The notes beneath the pieces were generated by a model. The model did no database searches, was not told the DNA's origin, and worked only from the letters and a program-made list of their open reading frames with translations. A DNA stretch of 64,000 nucleotides from positions 62,001 to 126,000 of the forward strand of contig NZ_QKLW01000001.1 of assembly GCF_003208215.1 (NCBI RefSeq), read 5' to 3'. The position numbers and the translations under genes were made by a program. Source of the stretch: Marinomonas alcarazii (GTDB taxonomy: Bacteria; Pseudomonadota; Gammaproteobacteria; Pseudomonadales; Marinomonadaceae). Below are positions 59,234 through 64,000 of the stretch, piece after piece (positions within the stretch are counted from its first letter, which is position 1; every line of letters starts with the position of its first letter).

Positions 59234-61139
59234 TCAGCTAGGTTTGCTCGACGCTTTTGAAGAAAATACCGCTAAAGTTACGTCATTTAGGCTTGCTGAT
59301 TGGCAGGCAAAAGGTGTTTTGCGTGCAATTGATTGTCAGTGGATTACGCAGCTTGCGCACCATGCTAAAGAGGACAATCCAGGCAAGGGTGACAGTGCTG
59401 TTCATATCGCAGGTGCTTTGTGCAGTGCGTATCTTGGCGCGGGGCATATTTGTATCGATCTAGCCACCATTTGGCAACACCCACCAGAAGGTGTTGAGCT
59501 TGAAGAATTAAGAGCGGCATTGGCAGATTCTGGTGTAAACAGCGTGTCTTCTTGGTGTAATGCTTTGCAAGGGAGCCGTTTGGTGTCCTTGGCTGGCAAT
59601 GTTGCTGAACGACCTATGGTGCTGGCTGGTACTCGCCTGTATTTATATCGTTATTTCCAATATGAGCAACAGGTGCTGAATTATCTTAAGAGCCAATTTT
59701 CCGTTGTACCTTTTGATGTTGATGCGAATTTGTTGGCGCAATTGTTCCCAGATACATCCCAGTCGGTAGATTGGCAAAAGGTCGCGGTTGCCAACGCAGC
59801 AAGTTTGCCTTTCTCGGTGATCAGCGGTGGCCCTGGAACAGGCAAGACAACCACAGTGACTCGTCTTTTGGCGCTGCTGGTGGCTCAATCATTGGCGGAA
59901 GGGAAAGTACTGCGAATTGAGCTTGCAGCGCCAACAGGTAAAGCGGCGGCGCGGCTAACAGAGTCCATCTCAAAAGCGAAAGCGGATTTACCATTAAGCG
60001 GTGACATTAAAGACGCCATACCAGAGCAGGCCAGTACTTTGCACCGCTTGTTAGGAAGCGATTTTGGTCGCAGTCGTTTTAAGCACAATAAAGCAAATCC
60101 TTTGCATTTGGATGTGTTGCTGGTGGACGAAGTATCCATGGTGGATTTGCCGATGATGGCAAAATTGATCGATGCAATGCCAACCCATGCACGACTGATT
60201 TTGCTTGGTGATAAAGATCAGCTTGCTTCGGTGGAGGCGGGCAGTGTGCTCGGTGATTTATCTTACGGCATTGATAATGTGTACTTTCAACCGGAGTGGG
60301 CCGATCGCCTTACGAGCCTTACCAGAGAAAATATTGTGCCGTTTGGTAACCCTTCAGCACCGCCAATTAGCCGAGCGCTGACGTTATTACGCACCAGTTA
60401 TCGCTTTGATGCAAACAGCGGTATCGGACACTTGGCGAAAGCGATGAACGCTGGTGATAGCCAAGCGGTATTGAGCTGCCTTCAATCTGGGTACGCCGAT
60501 GTGGAGTGGCGAGTACCAGAAGAAGGGCAAACGAAAGCAGACATTGCGGCATTGGCAAAAGGTTATGACGATTATTGGGACGCTGTGCGCCAGAATCTTG
60601 ATATTGCCAAACTCTACGAAGTGTTTACTCGCTATCAAATTTTGACAGCGGTTCGACAAGGTGAGTTCGGTGTCGAGAAAATTAACGCACAATTAGAGAA
60701 TTATTTTTATCAGCGTGGACGAGTGAAAGATCCCCATGTTTGGTATCCGGGCAAAGCGGTGATGCTGACCAGAAACGATGCGGCATTAGGCTTGTTTAAC
60801 GGCGATATTGGCCTTTGTATGCCCGATGAGTTTCAGCGCCTTCGGGTGTGGTTTATGCAGCCAGATGGCTCTTTTACTGGCTTGTTGCCGAGTCGCTTAA
60901 GTGAGTTTGAGGTGGTCTTCGCCATGACGGTACATAAATCCCAAGGTTCTGAGTTCGAGCAAGTAGCCTTATTGTTGCCTATGACACCCTCGCCAGTATT
61001 AACCAAAGAATTGCTTTATACGGGCATCACTCGGGCGAAAAAGTCGTTTAGCTTATGGGGATCGAGCGGATTGATTCGGGCGGCAACCGGTGCGTGTATC
61101 CAACGTGACTCTGGTCTTATCAGCGAGCTTTGGCATTGA
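59220..61139 (+). CDS. recD: Exodeoxyribonuclease V, alpha subunit (5'-3' helicase)
   Basis: SF1B helicase, RecBCD's 5'-3' motor. Walker A ISGGPGTGKTTTVTRLLALL near residue 204, AAPTGKAAARLTESI, VLLVDEVSMVDLPMMAKLI, LLGDKDQLASVEAGSVLG, and the late MTVHKSQGSEFEQVALLLP and YTGITRAKKS. 639 residues. The ATG at 59220 inside the end of recB is the family start; GAGG sits before it. Last gene of the operon; a 163-bp gap leads to trpS. Confidence 0.97.
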   Translation: MDFSNQLGLLDAFEENTAKVTSFRLADWQAKGVLRAIDCQWITQLAHHAKEDNPGKGDSAVHIAGALCSAYLGAGHICIDLATIWQHPPEGVELEELRAALADSGVNSVSSWCNALQGSRLVSLAGNVAERPMVLAGTRLYLYRYFQYEQQVLNYLKSQFSVVPFDVDANLLAQLFPDTSQSVDWQKVAVANAASLPFSVISGGPGTGKTTTVTRLLALLVAQSLAEGKVLRIELAAPTGKAAARLTESISKAKADLPLSGDIKDAIPEQASTLHRLLGSDFGRSRFKHNKANPLHLDVLLVDEVSMVDLPMMAKLIDAMPTHARLILLGDKDQLASVEAGSVLGDLSYGIDNVYFQPEWADRLTSLTRENIVPFGNPSAPPISRALTLLRTSYRFDANSGIGHLAKAMNAGDSQAVLSCLQSGYADVEWRVPEEGQTKADIAALAKGYDDYWDAVRQNLDIAKLYEVFTRYQILTAVRQGEFGVEKINAQLENYFYQRGRVKDPHVWYPGKAVMLTRNDAALGLFNGDIGLCMPDEFQRLRVWFMQPDGSFTGLLPSRLSEFEVVFAMTVHKSQGSEFEQVALLLPMTPSPVLTKELLYTGITRAKKSFSLWGSSGLIRAATGACIQRDSGLISELWH

Positions 61140-61302
61140 TATTTCATTATTCGGATCCATTATGGATAAGATATTGAATATAGGAATAAATAATCTTGTT
61201 GTGCGATTCTTGATGTGATTTTTTTATGTTAGGGTAAGCGGCATTTCAACACTATAAAATTTCAAATTTCGACATTATGTAAAGTAGGAAAGAGTAGCAA
61301 CA

Positions 61303-62310
61303 ATGGCAAAAGAAATTGTTTTAACCGGTGTTACCACCACAGGCACTCCTCACTTAGGTAACTTTGTGGGTGCAATTCGTCCTGCGATCGAAGCAAGCCG
61401 TCAAGAAAATACGGAATCTTACTTCTTTCTTGCGGACTATCATGCGTTGATCAAATGTCAGGATCCTGAACGTGTGAAACAGTCTCGTTTAGAAATTGCG
61501 GCGACTTGGCTAGCGTGTGGCTTGGATACGGATAAAGCAACTTTTTATCGCCAGTCCGATATTCCTGAAATTGCTGAGCTCAATTGGTTGCTGACTTGCG
61601 TAACCGCAAAAGGTTTGATGAACCGCGCTCACGCTTATAAAGGCGCAGTGGATGAAAACCTTGCCAATGACCAAGACCCAGATTTTGGTATTACTATGGG
61701 CTTGTTTTGCTATCCAGTATTAATGGCGGCGGATATTTTGGCGTTTAATGCGCATAAAGTGCCTGTTGGTCGTGACCAAATTCAACACATCGAAATGGCG
61801 CGCGACATTGCTGGGCGTTTTAACCACTTGTTTGGTGAGCATTTTGTCTTACCTGAAGCGGTTGTGGGTGAAGAGGGCTCTATCTTGAAGGGCTTAGATG
61901 GCCGTAAGATGAGTAAGAGTTACAACAATACGATTCCATTATTTGATACCGAAAAGAAACTGCAAAAAGGTATTAATAAGATCAAAACAAACTTGCTAGA
62001 ACCAGGTGAAGCGAAAGATCCTGACGACTCTACCGTGTTTGATATTTACAAGGCGTTCGCCACACCTGAGCAAACGGCGCAGATGCGTCAGAATTTTGCT
62101 GATGGCATTGCATGGGGCGAAGCGAAGAAGGAACTTTTTGCTCTGGTCAATGGTCAACTATCTGAGCCACGTGAAAAATACCTTGAGTTAATGGCTAATC
62201 CATCTCATGTAGAAGAAGTTTTACAGGCAGGGGCGGAAAAAGCACGAGCTCGTGCACGTGGAATGATTTCAGACTTACGCAATGCCGTTGGTTTGGTCAA
62301 TTTTAAATAA
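61303..62310 (+). CDS. trpS: Tryptophanyl-tRNA synthetase
   Basis: Class I aminoacyl-tRNA synthetase charging tRNA-Trp. The 335-residue product carries the HIGH-type motif as THLGNFVG-like ([10 protein letters not shown]) at residue 15 and KMSKS in [13 protein letters not shown] near 204. The length and the insert [19 protein letters not shown] place it in the compact bacterial group. It is followed after 11 bases by a Tim44-like membrane protein and is probably co-transcribed with it. No T-box or trp leader is visible in the 163-bp upstream region. Confidence 0.97.
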   Translation: MAKEIVLTGVTTTGTPHLGNFVGAIRPAIEASRQENTESYFFLADYHALIKCQDPERVKQSRLEIAATWLACGLDTDKATFYRQSDIPEIAELNWLLTCVTAKGLMNRAHAYKGAVDENLANDQDPDFGITMGLFCYPVLMAADILAFNAHKVPVGRDQIQHIEMARDIAGRFNHLFGEHFVLPEAVVGEEGSILKGLDGRKMSKSYNNTIPLFDTEKKLQKGINKIKTNLLEPGEAKDPDDSTVFDIYKAFATPEQTAQMRQNFADGIAWGEAKKELFALVNGQLSEPREKYLELMANPSHVEEVLQAGAEKARARARGMISDLRNAVGLVNFK

Positions 62311-62321
62311 AGGAGAGTTTT

Positions 62322-63185
62322 GTGAAAACAACAGTATTTGCCATGTTAATGGCGTTTGTTTTGGCAATCGGCGCTGGCGGTTATAGTGCAGATGTTCAGG
62401 CAAAGAAGTTTGGTGGTGGTAAAAGTTTTGGTAAAAGCTTTTCTATCTCTAAACCTAAAAGCACAACGAACAGCACAGCCGGTACAACCAATACAACAGC
62501 TGGCGCTAAAAAGCCTGGTTTCTTAGGTGGAATGGGCGGTGGTCTGTTAGGCGGATTGTTAGCTGGTGGTATTTTTGCTGCTTTGCTAGGAAGCGGTGCT
62601 TTTGACGGCATTTCTTTCGGTGATATTCTGCTATTTGCCTTGATTGGTTTCTTGGTTTACAAGTTCTTCATCGCACCAAAACGTCGTGCAGCTCAAGCGA
62701 ACGCGGCAGGTGCTAATGGTATGTTCCGCGAAATGCCGAACTCAACCCGCGATGGTTCCCAGCCTTCTCCAATGTCTGGTATCAGTGGTTTTGGTTCTCA
62801 GCCAGCGATTCAGCTTCCGCCAGGCTTTAATGAGCAAGCGTTTGTTGCTGAAGCGAAAAACCATTACATCACTTTGCAAAAAGCATGGGATGACAATAAT
62901 TTCGATGAGATTCTAGATTATGTCAGCCCAGAACTATATAACTTGTTGGTGACTGAACGTGCTTCATACGGCAATGATAAGCCTCGTACAGAAGTTGTTT
63001 CCTTGATGGTTGAGATTGTTCGTGGTGAGTATATTGGCTCTATTGCCTCTATATCTTTGCAATTCTCAGGCTGGATCAAAGAAGGTGATCAGACTTCCGA
63101 AACCAATGAAATTTGGCATTTGGAAAAGAATATGTCTGATGCAAATGGAAATTGGACAATAGTTGGGATACAACAAGACAACTAA
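62322..63185 (+). CDS. Tim44-domain membrane protein
   Basis: A 287-residue protein. A signal-anchor or signal peptide (about 1-27, ends DVQA) is followed by a glycine/serine-rich stretch (FGGGKSFGKSFS), a GGMGGGLLGGLLAGG membrane helix region and a second helix (about 103-115, DILLFALIGFLVYKFF). The C-terminal Tim44-like domain (about 175-285: FVAEAKNHYITLQKAWDDNNFDEI ... FSGWIKEGDQTSETNEIWHLEK) has the NTF2 fold. GTG start with GGAGAG seven bases upstream. Widespread in Proteobacteria; function unknown. Confidence 0.93.
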   Translation: MKTTVFAMLMAFVLAIGAGGYSADVQAKKFGGGKSFGKSFSISKPKSTTNSTAGTTNTTAGAKKPGFLGGMGGGLLGGLLAGGIFAALLGSGAFDGISFGDILLFALIGFLVYKFFIAPKRRAAQANAAGANGMFREMPNSTRDGSQPSPMSGISGFGSQPAIQLPPGFNEQAFVAEAKNHYITLQKAWDDNNFDEILDYVSPELYNLLVTERASYGNDKPRTEVVSLMVEIVRGEYIGSIASISLQFSGWIKEGDQTSETNEIWHLEKNMSDANGNWTIVGIQQDN

Positions 63186-63207
63186 TTGTTACTTAACTTT
63201 GCTCGTA

Positions 63208-63252
63208 GACTCATCACATTTTGTTTACACTAGACAAAGCTCGTGATGAGTC
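63208..63252. repeat. 10-bp perfect inverted repeat before cheW
   Basis: GACTCATCAC and its complement GTGATGAGTC enclose 25 bases including TTGTTTACACTAGACAAA, between the Tim44 gene and cheW. No T-run follows, so it is more likely an operator than a terminator. Confidence 0.5.
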
Positions 63253-63290
63253 CTACATTACTCTTATTAAACTAAATATGGATGTGAGCC

Positions 63291-63800
63291 ATGTCTGAAT
63301 TAGCGCCTATCAAAGAAAACGGGAAAGCCTTATCTGAATCGAATAAAGGTGAGTTGTTACAGTATCTAACTTTTAAGCTGATTGACGAGACTTATGGTAT
63401 TAACGTCATGCAGATAAAAGAAGTACTACGCTATAGCGAAATAGCTCCGGTTCCTGGTGCGCCTTCCTATGTTTTAGGTATCGTTAATTTACGTGGTAAT
63501 GTCGTGACGGTAGTCGACACTCGAGTTCGTTTTAGCTTGCCTGAGTGTACAATTACTGACGACACTCGCATTATTATTATTGAGCACGATGGTGAGCAAG
63601 TTGGTTTGCTTGTTGATGCTGTTCAAGAAGTGTTCTATTTGTACCAAGGCGAGATTGAGCAAAGTCCTAGCGTTGGTAATGACGAAGCATTGAAGTTCAT
63701 TCAAGGTGTTTATCAAAAAGAAGAAGAGTTGGTTATTTTGCTTGAGCTTAACCGCATGTTTGAACGCAATGATGCACTTGGCATCGAAGCGATGAGCTAA
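63291..63800 (+). CDS. cheW: Chemotaxis adaptor protein CheW
   Basis: Couples chemoreceptors such as that at 47110-49023 to the kinase CheA. The 169-residue single CheW domain shows YLTFKLIDETYGINVMQIKEVLRY, PSYVLGIVNLRGNVVTVVDTR (receptor-contact strand) and IIIEHDGEQVGLLVDAVQEV. GATGTGAG precedes the ATG. No cheA or other che gene adjoins, so this is either the end of a motility cluster or an orphan adaptor; a terminator follows. Confidence 0.96.
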   Translation: MSELAPIKENGKALSESNKGELLQYLTFKLIDETYGINVMQIKEVLRYSEIAPVPGAPSYVLGIVNLRGNVVTVVDTRVRFSLPECTITDDTRIIIIEHDGEQVGLLVDAVQEVFYLYQGEIEQSPSVGNDEALKFIQGVYQKEEELVILLELNRMFERNDALGIEAMS

Positions 63801-63841
63801 GCGAAGCGCTTCTTTTTAAAACGATTCTCTTTTAAAGATCG

Positions 63842-63871
63842 AAAAAAAACCATGCATGGCATGGTTTTTTT
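63842..63871 (+). terminator. Terminator after cheW
   Basis: AACCATGC pairs with GCATGGTT around ATG, flanked by eight A and seven T residues, so it also works toward the leftward partial gene at 63896. Confidence 0.9.
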
Positions 63872-63895
63872 GTGTCTGTAATAAGCGCGGTAAGC

Positions 63896-64000
63896 TTATC
63901 TTTCCCAGTACGCTTCTTCTAAGCTGTCTTCTCGCTCCGGCAATCCTTTTGATAAACGAGACGCGTTTTGAGCCAGTATTTCATAACTCACACGGTTTGA
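63896..64000 (-). CDS. 3' end of a leftward gene, product unknown
   Basis: On the minus strand the last 34 codons of a frame end in TAA at 63896, with the peptide ending LPEREDSLEEAYWER. The frame is open to the window edge, and the terminator at 63842-63871 lies just beyond the stop. Too short to name. Confidence 0.6.
   Translation of the reverse strand, partial: SNRVSYEILAQNASRLSKGLPEREDSLEEAYWER

Overview
The window is a 64 kb stretch of gammaproteobacterial chromosome. Gene content and order fit the Oceanospirillales, most likely Marinomonas or a close relative. Evidence for this: the gammaproteobacterial sets cspD-clpS-clpA-infA-aat, rluE-nudJ-mnmA-hflD-(icd)-purB, ftsK-lolA-rarA-crcB-serS, tusDCBE next to yccA, gacA-uvrC-pgsA-tRNA, and recCBD; a moderate GC content; a monomeric isocitrate dehydrogenase; and a marine-type porin. 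The genus name is inference from protein resemblance, not from a search.

Layout. 1-9.7 kb: end of an AldB-type aldehyde dehydrogenase, L-serine dehydratase, a PiT phosphate transporter, a membrane-anchored hypothetical protein, a LysE-type exporter, topoisomerase III, a universal stress protein and a 45-residue membrane protein with a candidate Fur-controlled promoter. 9.8-19.6 kb: FklB, a GNAT, the ribosomal oxygenase RoxA, purB, icd, and the hflD/mnmA/nudJ/rluE operon, in which rluE and nudJ overlap by 158 bp, then cspD. 19.9-25.3 kb: the N-degron pathway genes clpS, clpA and aat with infA, then a porin. 25.4-35.7 kb: ftsK-lolA-rarA-crcB-serS-cobA, a REP-type palindromic array, the tus 2-thiolation genes, yccA and hpf.

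35.9-41.0 kb: a DnaT-like primosomal protein followed, with a 92-bp out-of-frame overlap, by a protein resembling the lambda P helicase loader. This arrangement mimics E. coli dnaT-dnaC with a phage-type loader in place of dnaC. Then come gacA, uvrC, pgsA and a tRNA-Gly/Cys/Leu cluster.

41.0-46.7 kb: a small integrative island. A tyrosine recombinase lies just beyond tRNA-Leu(TAA) and is preceded by three TGCACCG iterons. The cargo is mostly AT-rich: two unknown membrane proteins, an internally deleted SRA-HNH nuclease remnant, a membrane-anchored coiled-coil protein, a protein with duplicated acidic helical repeats and a BRCT domain, and a zinc-ribbon protein with a DUF4145-like end. It closes with a solo IS3-like insertion-sequence end. 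This is the accessory part of the window and the best place for an undescribed, possibly defensive, system; its function cannot be read from the sequence.

46.7-64 kb: core genome again. It holds a CPXCG protein, a chemoreceptor, a lipoprotein, a YciA-type thioesterase, tRNA-Leu(CAA), an EAL-HDOD protein, tRNA-Ala(GGC) with a near-consensus promoter, recC-recB-recD, trpS, a Tim44-like protein, cheW and the 3' end of a gene on the minus strand.
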